In this document: positions 1 to 12,380 of the stretch, in pieces
Position numbering within the stretch: the first letter of the stretch is position 1
Layout of the letters: the number at the start of each line of letters is the position of its first letter
Assembly: GCF_964340395.1 (NCBI RefSeq)
Contig: NC_135558.1
Span: 12,315,001 to 12,375,000 of the forward strand
Direction: 5' to 3'
DNA length: 60,000 bases
Origin: Glandiceps talaboti
Taxonomy: Eukaryota > Hemichordata > Enteropneusta > Spengelidae
The notes under the pieces: generated by a model
Databases searched by the model: none
What the model saw: the letters and a program-made list of their open reading frames with translations, nothing else
Told to the model about the DNA's origin: nothing
Translations under genes and position numbers: made by a program

Positions 1-500
1 AAAAAACAACAACAAAACAACAAAAACGGCAACAAAAACAACAACAACGAAGTCTGTTAATGTTTACTTTGTCATTGCAAAGTACGAAAGGAAAGATATG
101 GACTGTAACATGCATGCCTGTTAGAAAGGATTGTCACTCTCTGAGCCCGACTATAATACATCACCTTTGTGCTAGGTCTGTAAAGTAAAAATTGTCATTA
201 CTTGTCGGAAATATGGCTACACAATGATGGTCAGAGAGACACGCGTAAGGGAAAAAAATTCCCATCTTTTAGCCCCCTTTCTGCTGCTAGGGAAGGGGGG
301 GGCTAAAAAGTGACTAAATGTTACAAAATTCCCAAAACAAAACAATGGCGTCAGCGCCATTGTAAAGGGCAGCCATTCTCTAGGGAAATATATACATCAG
401 ATCTGCACTTTGCTGAGTCATGGCTGTCTTGATCTCAGTCAAAGAAACTGTGACATAATGTGTGTCTTTACTGAAAAGTCGGAAATGAACGATGACTTAC
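1..500. other. Intron sequence at left edge
   Basis: This stretch lies downstream (in gene direction) of the last exon found for the complement-like gene and should be intron. It starts with an A-rich run of CAA-type repeats (1-50) and holds a short G-run near 290-302. I found no further exon on the minus strand; the expected next exon, encoding the VLP(T/S)F motif, must lie outside. Confidence 0.5.
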
Positions 501-3500
501 CATATTCCTTGACTTCAAACTTAACGATTGAGTTCAGTGCATACTAGAGGACAAATGTATACATGTACAAAGTTGTAAAACTCTCAACTGCTTCAACTGC
601 TGTCCTATCGGCTATCCTATCGGCTCACTCCATTGCAAATTTTTTTTGGACAATATTTTATAGGTTGTTTTATTTTCTCTGATTTATAAGCACACTTCTC
701 TTTCTTCAACTATTTGATATTTAACATCTTACCAACTAATACTGAGAACATCAAAATATCTGTACTACTATAGTTACTTTCGAAATTCAATATTTTATCT
801 AAATGACTTGTTTATTTACATTACATGTTCACAGTCTTGAATAGATATTTTTGTGAATTTTATGAAGTGGAATCATTGAAAACTGATCATTTTGTATAGC
901 CCCCTCTATCATACTGAGAGAAAATACTTTTCTTTTTTTCTGTTTCTGTGGGGGGGGGCTTTCATTTTATGATCCAATTCAGTTTGTTTGTGACATTGTA
1001 TTTGATTGAAGGATTATTGCAAACATTAGAGACTTATGCAGAACTGGTGGTATATGGTTCACTAACTAGCACTAAAAAGAGGATAGAGCAAGTAACTTCC
1101 ATAGATAACTCATTATGCTGTATAGCGCCCCTTATGGTACAGACAGAAAATACTTTTGAATAGTAAGATTGATTACCTCGGGTCCAAATCTGATAACAGC
1201 TGACCAATGTCCAAAGATGGGAAACAAGGGAAGTGAAAATATTTCCACAATTATTCCTGTTTCAGATGTCAGTTCATCTCGTCTTTCAACAATAATTCCC
1301 TGAGGATTGAGAATCTCCAGACGAATCTGTGAATATTAAAAACACAATATAATTACTGACCGTTACATGATAGATCCAAGCCCATTTAGTGGTTTTAATG
1401 GGACACTTTTGGAATATTCGTCGTTTGCCTTGGACAAAATAACTTATGGTAACCCCAAAAGTGTCCTATTAAGTCCATTAAATTGACGAGGACCTGTACT
1501 ATAGCAAAATTATACGTCGAATTCGACGAGTTTTTACGTTTTCCCCAAGAATGTCACCCTTAATATCTGCAGCTCTGTTATATAACCCATTACACTTCCT
1601 TTTTATCTCTTTATTTAATGAACAAATTCACTAAACAAAAAATCAAGACATCTTGTCCAAATAACCCGATGTTTGCAACAAAGGTTCAGGGTTAAATCCA
1701 TACTGTAATAATAAAGTTACAGTACAATTTTATGCAAACCGGTTTACATTTTTACACATTAAGAACGTCAACATTTTCTGGTATAGCTATGTAAGGTAAC
1801 ACTCTTGCAATTTGTGGTATTCATGTTGAAAAAATTCAATGTAAAACCCCTTTCAGCACAAAGCAATGTAAGTTACGGTGAAGTGGTCACAGAGCACAGC
1901 TTTGGATACAGAGGTACAGAGCTAGAGACACTCTGTTCGAGACCTGGTCAAGGTATATATATTTTGTACACAATTTAATGAAGAACGGGTGAAGTCTTAG
2001 GCGTGACAGCACACCTTTTTATGGGTCGGTGGCATTGTATAAGTGAACAAGATGTGGAAAGTGTCATTGACAAGGTTAACGATAATGCGGACAGTTTCAT
2101 TCATGATTAAAACGTTTGCAGAGAGTATAATTCTATTGTGTAAAACGTATCCCATTAACTGAAGTATCCCATTAAACGTAGTGGAAAGCACAATTCAAAC
2201 TTTGGGGAAGAAACGGAGGGGGGTAGGTCTATAACACACGTGTAACAAAAATATTACTGAAGAATGAATAACACATGATGATGAGCCAGGTATGAAAGAA
2301 TCTTTATCTATACTACAGTACACAAACTCAATTCTGATGTTCACTTTCGTGCAGTATAGCTCCCTCTATCATTCTACGATAAAAAATATCGTACTTTTGT
2401 TTTTGTTTTTATTGTTATTGTTTATCTGTTACTTCTCCAAGTGACTGTTCTGTTGAAGAAAATACATTGGAACAATCTGTTTTCTACGAAACTATATATG
2501 ATAGACTTTTTGAATCCTTTAATTCACAATTGGTTTATTTTCACTAACCTTATCCAACGTGGGCCTCATCCTGTGATTCAGGGGTATAACTCTCATTTTG
2601 ACTGGAACGAAATTGGAATGTGTAAGTGAAATGACTTCATCTCACAACAAAAATAGTCATTCAATATAATAAAAAAAGATCTTGGTTTATATATGACTTT
2701 CCTATGATGTGGTCTTATTACCGCGGCATGGTTCTATAGCACACACTTGAGAATACACAAGCCATCTCAACTCTTGTAAGCGAATAGGATTGAAACATTC
2801 ATATTGTAAATTCTAATCTACCAGGTCCCCAATTATACAGCTGGGTTGACTGAGGCACAATCATGGTTCTAAATCCTGTCCAAGGACTTTTTAGCCACGC
2901 AAAAACAAATGGCAGCGGCAAGGTTCAAAGAGTATAACAAACCCAAACACACAATACTACACTACAACTTATCATTTGATTGGATACAGTGTCACAAAGG
3001 TGGTTTTTAATATGCTTCGTCAAAACTGGGAGTGTGGTTGTTGTTTTATTTTAACCACAAAAATTATGTCATGATTTAATCTTTTTATATCAAATACGAA
3101 TTTTCGGTCCGCATCCTGTAGATGACATTCAATGGCTTTTAGTATTTGGAATAACATTTCTTTTATCATGTACATAGAACCTCATATTCCCAGGGGGTAG
3201 CACTTATTCTAAATACCAGGAAATGATATATAAGTATATCTTGATAGGAAAGATAGTAGTACGTCAGGTACACCGTGACGGGGCGCCCTCACACATCGGT
3301 CGGTGAGGGTGGAATGACACGATGTATCTCACAGTCTAGAAACATGGTAACAACCACCAAAGATCCTAAACTTTCTAACTATGTCCCTTTAAAAGAAAAA
3401 TGTCTAAATACTATATACTTCAATTCTAGTATTCTGAACGTACCTTCTTGTTCTGGTGTATAGATAGGTTTATCAGTCTGTATAAAGACATATCCACTCT

Positions 3501-6177
3501 TGTAACTGATCAGAATGCGTTTCTCTTCTCTGAAAGTGAAAGGTCCAACTTTGGATTCAGCAATCAAGTAGACATACTGTTTTCTGAGGAGCTCTTCATG
3601 AGATGCCCTGTCAGGGAGGTCGTCTGGATTGACCTCCACCTTCAGAATACCAGGTTCATCTGGATAGAGAAAGTCAGTAAAAATTTAAAATTAAAATTTC
3701 TCATTAATTCAGTGGCAAAGTAGGAATGTCCAATAGTTAATTGTGATAATGTGGAGCTATCACTTTTTGTGACATCATCAGGACAACTATCCCAATATTT
3801 TGGTAGTTTTTTTAGTAATTAGCAAAGATAAAACGAACACACATACAATATGGAAGATCATTATGACATCATCACTACAAACTAGACCAAGCAGTAGAGC
3901 GTCCGAGTTTTTTTTAAATATAATATGTTTTTGATAATAAACCCATAATTTTTTATTCAAATCGTGAGAACACAAAGAGAACTAAAACATATTATTGTAG
4001 TACGCACCCCGGGGTATGCACCTGGCAAATAAAAGTTTTGAAATTATGCAGTTATTAAATTCAGAAAACAACAACACATTCTCATACAATCCAGAAAAAG
4101 ATATCATGGGTCATCAATACCACCATGCAACCTTTAAAATAGCGGTCAAAATGACATTAGCACATTTTAGAATTCAAACTGGCTGTCCAATACATTGACT
4201 GATAGGTGTTGATGCTCCGCCCTCACCGGCCTGCTCTGTGAAAGGGTTAACCAATGTGTGAGGGCGCCACTTCACGGCATACCGTACAGACTGTCTAATA
4301 TTATGAGTAACAATAGTTTTGTCAATTTCCTTGGAAGCAAGATGGTGCATCCCCTAATTTGATTATTTATTTATCATTTTAAATGGACCAGGACCACCGT
4401 TTCATGGCAAAGTCGAAGTCATGGATGAATATAGTTTTGGGTACCAATGAGCAGTCTTCCTTCAAATTTGAGGTTGAAGAGAGACGAAGATTTCATACCT
4501 CTGTTAAAGACTCCTTGAACTTGTGAGAATGTCTTCTGTCTGTCCGGATAGTCTTGTATACTCAGTTCTACCGTTACTGGGGCATTGACACTGAACACCG
4601 TTATAGAAACCGTTTCTTCAACACCAATTCGGAAGGCATTCGGTGATGTGATGAAATAAGTTGGCCTAAGAACACAAAATGGAATTTAATTTTTTTTTTA
4701 ATTTTTTTTTACCAATTTCAAAATTCATCAAATCTTTGTAGAACAGCTTTACAATTTTGGATATGTAGCTTATTAATGTAACCTAAAAATGAAATCTGTA
4801 AATTCTCAGACGCAATTTTTATTCACGACAAAAAATATATAAGCTTATTCAATAAGAGTTACGGTAGAGTAGAGTTTGACTCTGAAATTCGACAGTTTCG
4901 TGTTTGTTAAAACATCATGTGTAATCCCAATGTATAGTTTGGTTTGATCTGTGCTCTTGTACGGTACTGCACTGTTACTCGCAGAAAATGCACAGTGCAT
5001 GTGCGCACTTCTTTGTACTGTCCCACGCAAAGAATTTTTAATTTGCTGCAAAAAGTTACAATTCTTAACTGGACACATTTTAATTCAAAGTTAAGGCAGC
5101 GTACAATAGCGAGATAAGATACATATTAGCCATGAGTCAGTGTACAGTCACTTTAGTGAACTATCCATTTAAATCGCGCATGCCTGGAATCGTCACGTAA
5201 ATAACGATTTTAATAGCATCGCTATGTATTCAAAAAGTAGCTTTTTTTCTTTCTATTTTTTTCCAAAATCTCAGGGGGGGGGGGGGGCAGCTGCCCCCCT
5301 TGCCCCCCCCCCCCCCGCAGGCTACGGTACTGGTACCTATTTGCTTCTTCTTCTGTCCCCGTTGCTCAGCAAAGCCATGATAAAAGTGACGGTCGTGTAA
5401 GTCATGTGTGTACTGTTACAATGCAGTAACCAGCAGCCGATATTGTAGTAAAAGTATACCGATCATGTATCATGATCAACTGCTAATATAAATTGACCAA
5501 TACTGAAGTAAAATTTTTAAATGGCCATGATAATGTATCACAACTTTACCGATAATATATAAACTCTAAATTACGTATATACATAGTCAGATTTGGACAC
5601 ATCTCGGCTCAGTGAACAACAATCGGTCAGTTATGGTAGAAATATATTTCGTTAGTATGCGAGTTTAAAACTTTGGATGAAAATGTAATTAATACAAAGT
5701 ACCTCTATTTTTCAAACGCAGCAGTGATTCGAAAATATTATTTAAACGAGCACAAGCTGAGGACTTAACATATATAATGATATAACACAAACAATCCGAT
5801 GACGTAATTTATTATACGTATAAAAATGTACAGGAACAATCTACTATGCAATTAACAGTTCCAACAATGCCAGAACACAAATTGTAATGTCCCAGAAGTT
5901 ATATATATCCCTTTAACATTATACTAGAATAGCTTAATCGCATGCGCAGTTTTTTTTGCAATGATTCACTTGTGTAAAGAGCTTGTTAACCTACTTTAAT
6001 CGAGGCAATGTCTATTGCCTGACAGTCTGTACAGATAAAGTCACAAAGGGAAGATTTTCATTCCTAAATTATGTATACTTAGTCTAGCGTAAAATGAAAT
6101 ACTTACCGATTTTGTGCGTAGGTTGAAACCACCATCAACATCGCCAGAAGACAGGCGGAAAGTTGGAGGTTTGCCAT
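501..6177 (-). CDS. Complement C3/C5-like protein, alpha-2-macroglobulin superfamily (5' part, partial)
   Basis: I assembled six exons on the minus strand: 6107-6177, 4499-4665, 3444-3659, 2549-2601, 1177-1326 and 501-543. Every junction is GT/AG and the reading frame stays open for 700 nt (233 codons). The start at 6177 opens a signal peptide (MANLQLSACLLAMLMVV, then STYAQN). After it comes PTYFITSPNAFRIGVEETVS, typical of the first macroglobulin (MG1) strand, then the family signature GYVFIQTDKPIYTPEQ at about residues 135-150, which opens MG2. Exon 4 supplies VKMRVIPLNHRMRPTLDK, exon 5 IRLEILNPQG and GHWSAVIRFGPE, and exon 6 ends FEVKEY, which in this family precedes the VLP(T/S)F motif. 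The spacing and wording (QYVYLIAES, FEVKEY) look most like complement C3/C4/C5, but a TEP or A2M relative is not excluded. The thioester region, anaphylatoxin and C-terminal domains lie off the left edge. Products of this family are secreted and act in innate immunity. Confidence 0.87.
544..2548. other. Introns 4 and 5 of the complement-like gene
   Basis: Apart from exon 1177-1326 these bases are intron. The only distinct features are a short poly-G run at 950-958 and AT-rich filler. The open frames here are short and lack coding character. Confidence 0.5.
2745..2900. repeat. tRNA-type SINE-like repeat in intron 3 of the complement-like gene
   Basis: The segment containing CCAGGTCCCCAATTATACAG and GGTTGACTGAGGCACAATC recurs in diverged form near 7118-7260, 14890-15120 and 58360-58575. 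The other copies carry a tRNA box-B-like stretch (GGTTCAAATC near 7140), so a tRNA-derived SINE is likely. The ends are not defined. Confidence 0.45.
3258..4287. repeat. Inverted repeat pair bracketing exon 3 of the complement-like gene
   Basis: The sequence at about 3258-3314 (core GGGCGCCCTCACACATCGGT then CGGTGAGGG) recurs in inverse orientation at about 4206-4287 (core AATGTGTGAGGGCGCC). The two arms lie in introns 3 and 2 on either side of exon 3444-3659. They could be two copies of one small repeat inserted in opposite directions. The rest of these introns is unremarkable. Confidence 0.5.
4975..5335. repeat. Truncated copy of the GC-palindrome repeat family, intron 1 of the complement-like gene
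   Basis: From the stretch GCACAGTGCATGTGCGCACT to the end at GCAGGCTACGGTACTG, this matches longer copies at about 33615-34858 and (inverted) 46332-47591. It includes a G-run/CAGCTG/C-run palindrome at 5274-5315 and is truncated at its left side. The remaining part of intron 1 up to 6106 shows nothing I can identify. Confidence 0.7.
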
Positions 6178-6559
6178 GGCAACGTGCTCTGTGACCAACT
6201 TCAGAAGCGATGCAAAGTTGAGTCCTGTAAACTTTGTTCAGATAAGTGTGCTGTTGTTATCTGACAATGCTTGCGCAGATTTCTGATTTCTCGTGAGTTA
6301 TTACTTGGTTTATATGTACGATTTTACGAGGGTAATTGGTGACAAACAGGAAACGGAGTCGGGAGCAATGGGATATTCCATTCTTAGAGTGAACACGTGG
6401 AGACGTTTTTGTACATGGTGGGATTAGTGTCGTTTGAGAGTAAACGTACAAAATCAATTGTTTGAATATTTGGTGACTTATAAAATAATAGATATACGTG
6501 ACATTCATTTGATGGTTGTTAAAAAAGTGGGGGGGGGGGGGGTTGTCGTTGTATTTTCT

Positions 6560-6690
6560 CTTGATTTATGGTTGATTCTCAAATCCAATTTCCATTTACC
6601 CCTGTTAAAAGTGGTAGTGGCCTTGACGGGAGGATCGCTGGTTCGATCTTCCGAGAAGCACTTTTATTAGCATCCAGCAGGGTGAGTCTT
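6560..6690 (+). repeat. Possible tRNA-related SINE fragment
   Basis: The stretch around 6615-6660 contains GGATCGCTGGTTCGATCTTC, which resembles a pol III box B with a T-arm. No matching acceptor stem or full cloverleaf was found, so it is not called as a tRNA. It lies just upstream of the complement-like gene. The homology is weak and the boundaries are uncertain. Confidence 0.25.
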
Positions 6691-7117
6691 CTCGGAACGA
6701 CCCTTCCGCTCCTTGCTCAACTTTTTCCAGGTACCAGGCATCAACAAATCCGTTGGAACTCTGAAGAGTTCAAATCAAAATAATTAGCATAGTACTAAGT
6801 GAGTGAGCGAAGCGGGAAAGAAGGAAACCGACATATATTCATTGGCATAATTTCTGTAATTTCCAGCTTTTATTCTTGCTGTTTGTATGGTTTTAATGTA
6901 AATCGATCATTGACGGACTGGGTACATCGTTACTTCTGCTTCTTGCTTGCGACTCTTCATTTCTGTTCTGTAGTTTTGTCGATCAGACTGTACTGCTCCG
7001 ATTCAATTCCTCTACAAGCATTATTAAGTCAAATACTGCGTTGTACATAATATTTAAGTACACCTGCAAGATCGGTAAATAAAGCAATTATGTAATATTT
7101 TAGTTTGTTTCTGAATG

Positions 7118-7300
7118 GCTAAAGTCCTTGGGCAAGATTTGAACCACGACTTTGCCTCAGGCGACCCAGTTGTATAATTGGGGACCTGGTAGGATAGAGG
7201 TTGCAATGTGAATGCTTTAATCCTATATGCTTATAAAGGCTGTAATGGATGGTATACTCCCAATGGAGTTGAGGAAGTAAAAAGGGCCGTTGTGTCGCTA
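7118..7300. repeat. tRNA-type SINE-like repeat, intergenic
   Basis: It contains a box-B-like GGTTCAAATC in reverse orientation (TTTGAACCAC on the plus strand near 7138) and CCCAGTTGTATAATTGGGGA followed by CCTGGTAGGATAG. It is related to the copies near 2745, 14890 and 58360. The boundaries are approximate. Confidence 0.45.
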
Positions 7301-7332
7301 TAGATCCATGCTAGGGGTTATAATTGTAAGGG

Positions 7333-8121
7333 GCCCTCAGTATGTACAAGGGGGAGGGCCGGAGGAAATCACACATGGTATGTTAAATAAAACATGACCC
7401 TCCCCCATTCTCCATTTGTAAAAAGTGACCCTCCCCTTTGTCCAATTTTGTAAAACATGACCCTCCCCATGACAATTGCATATACTGAACGTTAATCAAT
7501 ATTCCCATTATATGTATACATACAAAATAAATAATTTTGACTCTGTATTAGAAAGCAATATTTGCACATATAAAGTGACAAACAGTAACTAAAGATTGGC
7601 TAGTTACCTTTCTCTTATAATCATACATGTATCTAAAATGTGCTTTCCATGTTGTGCATACTCTGTCTGACCTGGTCACTCGTAAAAGTTCCCTGATATC
7701 ATCACCATAATCATCACTGCTACCATCACCATCATCATATTTTAACGAACATTCACGGACAATGTGAATGATAAGGTGAGATGGTACACTCAACAGTATG
7801 CATCGTTTAAACAAATTTCCAACAATATATGTAGTTTTATTTCTTGTATTTGGCATGTAAAGTACTCGTAAAAATAAATGTTGAGTGCTCATTTCACTTT
7901 TACATCTCAAAACACACAATATAACCCTTACCAAAATGAAATGGTAAAAAGTATGCTTAATGTATACTGATTCTATACTTGAAGTATACTTTGGAATGTC
8001 AATTACATTTCAATTATACTTCAAATATACTCAAGAATAAATATATATAGGTCAAAAACTACGGATTGTAAAATGTGACCCATCCCCTAAATTCCTTTCC
8101 CCCCTTGTAAATACTGAAGGC
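7333..8121. mobile_element. MITE-like element with inverted ends, ~0.8 kb
   Basis: The left end reads GCCCTCAGTATGTACAAGGG. The right end is its near inverse, CTTGTAAATACTGAAGGC at 8104-8121. The left 220 bp (CATGACCCTCCCC motifs, TGCATATACTGAACGTTAAT) recur at 49838-50040 inside another transposon. The inside holds no transposase frame; the one 128-aa minus frame has no recognisable family. No target duplication was found. Confidence 0.6.
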
Positions 8122-8635
8122 TACCTAAAGCGCGTTGAGCACAAAGTGGGAGAGTGCTGTATAAAACCCAACATTGTCATTATTTAGTATCCTACTCTCC
8201 AGTGGCTATTTCGTCGAATCAACTCAGGATTTATATTTCTCTTCTAAATTTCACAAGGTCAAACAAAAGGTCTCTCCAAGGTTATATTATGAGTTGTGCC
8301 CAATATCGCCAAAACAACACCGGATGTGTCTTCTATTTCTTCTAAATTTCACTGGAACGAAAGTCATTGTACTTTGAAGGGTAAATTTGTGCCAAGATTC
8401 GCCAAATCAACAACGGGTGTCCTTCCTTTCTTCTGAATTTCACTGGAAACCTTTTCGTTGCCATACATCTATTCAAGCCCCACTGACGGGGTTATTGTTG
8501 CGGCCTGAACTCTGCCTGAACCATATAGCCGCTCTATATGATGATGCGCAATGACCAGAGTGTCACATTGACCTAAATGTATGCAGTAGTCTTTCTCAAC
8601 CTTGAGCAGTTGAATTTTCTAGGTTACCACGCATA

Positions 8636-9240
8636 CAAAGGCGCGACATTGTACAATTATCTTCTATCCAATAAAATCTATTTATTAGACTAGATCTTCC
8701 GTCGGGGACTGGACGATCTGCTCTCTCATTCTCGCACACCAGAGCTGTATTTTTCCCGCGACTCTTTTACGGCACCGTTTTGGACGGTGCCGTAAAAGAG
8801 GCTGTTGTTTACAACTATGCTCTCCAGTATAACATTAGACTCTAACTTTGATGTCAGACTCTAATATTTCAGACGCTAGTATTACATATATTCATAAGCC
8901 TACCAGTAAAACGTATTGTCAAGGCATTATCTGCCCCCCCCCCCCCCCCGTCTGATATTAGGCTTTATTATTATAACAGACTTCCGATAAAACTTATGTA
9001 GGAACCTCGTTGATCTGCCCTTCCGTTAGCTCTGGAAAATGTGCTCCGATAACTCCAACACATCTCGGAGAAACGGATCCGGAGATGTGTTGTATTTATT
9101 AGAGCATTTATTCAGAGCTAACCTTCCGTCACGTCTAACATTAGATATTAGACTCAAAATTATGTTGATTTTTTTTAAAATAGTGTCGAGACCTAGCGTT
9201 TGGTCCAAGTACGAAAGTCTTCGTTTACGTACGTATGTAT
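8636..9240. repeat. Dispersed repeat with 17-bp hairpin, intergenic
   Basis: The segment starting GGCGCGACATTG and rich in AGACTCTAA-type motifs recurs at about 25972-26340. At 8762-8800 it has a perfect 17-bp hairpin around ACGGCACCGT (loop 5 nt). A C-run follows at 8934-8950. The function is unknown; it is probably part of a non-autonomous transposon. Confidence 0.5.
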
Positions 9241-9895
9241 AGGAACGAATGTGAAGTTGGGTCGGTTGTCTAAGTTTCCGATAGCAAGGAAAATACTATA
9301 CACTGAGACGCGTTAGCCACACCCAGACCAGGTCATATTGGTCGGTTGTCAAGGGCAACTTGGAATTAATCAGTTAATACTCGGTCTTCAGACTTAGTAG
9401 GAAGTTTCTTCTTTTTTCACATTGGCAAACTTCTCCACGCATTTATTGTACCAACTGATTGAACTTTTATTCATGTGGTATATTATATTGGATAAATTGA
9501 TTTGGAAGACCTGTCCCGTAAATTTGTCTAGCTACTAGCTACTATTCTCTTTAGCTAGCTGATAGCCAGTGTTGAGTGTAAACCACGCAACGACAAAAAA
9601 AGCTCAAAAAACAAAACAGAAAAAAGATTAACATTACTATTTTAATTGCAGTTAACTAGAATCAAGAAGACAAAATTTGATTGCTGACGCGTATCATTTT
9701 GTATTTCATATAGCCTTCTGTGTGATTACATTTCTCTCCAGTGTCTATTTATTACTATTGTATAAAATGCTTCGCAATGAGCTGTAGAGCAAACATTGGC
9801 TAGGCATGTATGTAGGAACAACTATTGGCTGGGAATGTATATGTACAGCCAGAGAGAGAAATTAATTTGGTTCATTGACAACGATTCCCCCAAAA

Positions 9896-9896
9896 G

Positions 9897-9929
<33 letters not shown>

Positions 9930-9965
9930 AACAACAACTACTACTACTACTACTACAACAACAAC
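9896..9965 (+). repeat. (AAC)n/(ACT)n microsatellite
   Basis: This is a trinucleotide array, mainly ACA with a short CTA block. It is intergenic, between the complement-like gene and Gal3ST gene A. Confidence 0.95.
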
Positions 9966-10589
9966 CCGCGACATTAACCGCTAAAAGTAAGAACGTTACA
10001 TTTATGTCTAGTTAGTGAGTTTAATAGTTGAGGCTATATGGGTTCATCCCATGTTAGGTGAAGTTCCAGCAATTTCCATGTTGCCATATCCATGTTTAAA
10101 TGTACGTGGTTATTCCATCGAACTAAGATATCCCAATCTCATTACCAAACTTGTGTAGTGCAGTGGATAGCTCGTTTGAAATAAAATTTCATTTGCATAT
10201 GACCTACCCGGGTAAGTTAAATGTACAATGTCGTGCCTTTGTGTTGTATGCGTGGTAGCCTATAAAATTCAACTTCCCAGGTTTGGGTATAGCTGAGATA
10301 GATCATTGCGCATCATATAGGACTTCAATATATCATGGTCAAAAAGACATCTGGTTTTGATTTTGCGTAACATGACACAAATTTATGCTTGTCATTGACA
10401 GACATCTGGTGTTGTTTTGACGAAATAGGGCACAGATCATGAATGTAACTCTACTCTTGACGTGAATGAAATAAATACTTCAAGTTTCGTTCCAGTGAAA
10501 TTCAGAAGAAGAAAAAATTCTTTAATTGATTTGGTGAACAAGATGCTTCGCAATGAGCTGTAGAGCAAACATTGGCTGGGCATCTATGT

Positions 10590-11105
10590 AAGATGGTTGT
10601 TACTAAGGGCGTGGTCATGGTTGCTAGGGCCAATTGTGTCAAAATATTTGAAGAAATTCTGCAGAATAACACTTCTAGAAACATCTCACCAAATTTCACC
10701 TAATTTGCATATTAGTGATGAGTTCATTATATGCTTAATATTTCTTCATCAATACACCCCCAGATGCATCCCCGTTAAATTTCAGCCCAATCTACTGAGT
10801 AGTTTTGGAATTAAAGATTTTTGACCAAAAAGACAAATTGTTAGCCCTAATTTGCATATTACTGATGGAATCATCATGTCATGAACAAATCTTAATTTAC
10901 CCTCCCCTAAGAACATTCCCACTAAATGTCAGGCCAATCTGCCCAGTAGTTTTGGAGTTTAAGATTTGTGACCAAAAATCACATTTTTCGACCCAAAACG
11001 CATATCTCTGATGCGATCATTTTCATTTGAACAATTTCCCAACTAGACACCTAAAGTAACATGACCAACAAATATCAAAGTAATCGGTCCAGTAGTTTTT
11101 GACTT
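10590..11105. repeat. Interspersed repeat, two diverged ~150-bp units
   Basis: Two related units (TTTGCATATTAGTGATGAG and TTTGCATATTACTGATGGA, each followed by a CCCRTTAAATTTCAG-like stretch and ...TAGTTTTGGA) end in a simple-repeat tail at 11116. The same pair recurs at about 20740-21080 in intron 1 of gene A. A GTTGCTA-type unit at the left edge relates to the ~110-bp array at 20090-20740. Confidence 0.7.
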
Positions 11106-11113
11106 TAAGTTGC

Positions 11114-11340
<227 letters not shown>

Positions 11341-11789
11341 ATGGCAATCAATAGTAATTGCCTTATTAGACGTGTCTTTCTCCTTTCTGTGTCCCCATAC
11401 CAAAGAAACAAAACCAATGTTTCAGATAGGTTAAGAGGTCAAATGAAAAACCATTAAATGTCTAAAGAGTAATGATCGAAAGCAAATCTCGTAAACTCCA
11501 TTAATATGTTGCATTCCACAGAACGATCGTGTAAGTTTCGTGAATTACACGATATATAAGTTTCAGGATGTTTGAACAAAATTTTGGAATAGAGCTGATA
11601 TATTCACCCCATAAATTTACTCAAACATCAACAACATACGTGTCAGGAATGATTAGTAACTCATTGTTCCACTGTTTTAATGTGTCTGCCTTTGTTTTAA
11701 ATTGTGATTGTCTCTTCATTTTTGAAATGTATTTATTGTTCGCATGTTAATATATTATGACCATGTTTTAAATTTTGTATGGTTTTATT

Positions 11790-12035
11790 CTCTACTGTCA
11801 CACAAAGAATTGCCCATGTTGGGATAATATAGATGTATTGTATTGTATTGTATTGTATTGTATTGTATTGTATTGTATTGTATTGTATTGTACTGTATTG
11901 TACTGTATTGTACTGTACTGTACTGTACTGTACTGTACTGTACTGTACTGTACTATGCTGTACTGTACTGTACTGGACTGGACTGGACTGCACTGGACTG
12001 CACTGGATCGAATTGGACTGGACTGGATTGATACA
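11790..12035 (+). repeat. Retroelement 3' tail with expanded (TATTG/TACTG)n
   Basis: The stretch AATTGCCCATGTTGGGATAA is followed by about 40 pentamers grading from TATTG through TACTG to GACTG. The same tail sits at the matching place beyond genes C (39870-39945) and D (53945-54017), so it predates the duplication. It looks like the 3' end of a LINE or SINE with a simple-repeat tail. Confidence 0.8.
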
Positions 12036-12380
12036 ACAAATGGTCAACGGGTGTAAAGCGCGCCCATAACTACGAATCTGTCAGTTTGATAATATGGTCT
12101 CCTTTTGTCGGAGGGACTGGATACAAATTCCACGAGACAGGTTCACCATTTTTCATGCGAATGTTTTTGGGAGGGTCACTGTTTTTTGTGCAATAATAGT
12201 TTTGATTCCATACATTCCAATGACAGAGGAGAGGGACGGTCAGTAATTATAGTACATGGTCTTGGGTAAGGTCAATAAATTCCATGCACGAGACCCATGA
12301 AAAAAAACCAGCACCCTCCAGTCCCTGGCTTGTTCCCTGGCTTGTGATATATTGATAATTATTTCTGGATAAACTGTCTT

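Noticed and set aside
6610-6665. Possible tRNA gene because of a box-B-like GGTTCGATC
   Set aside because: No acceptor or anticodon stem could be folded; it is better described as a SINE-like remnant.
11733-12069. Tyrosine/isoleucine- and cysteine-rich frames over the TATTG array
   Set aside because: They are a pentamer repeat read in several frames at once; not coding.
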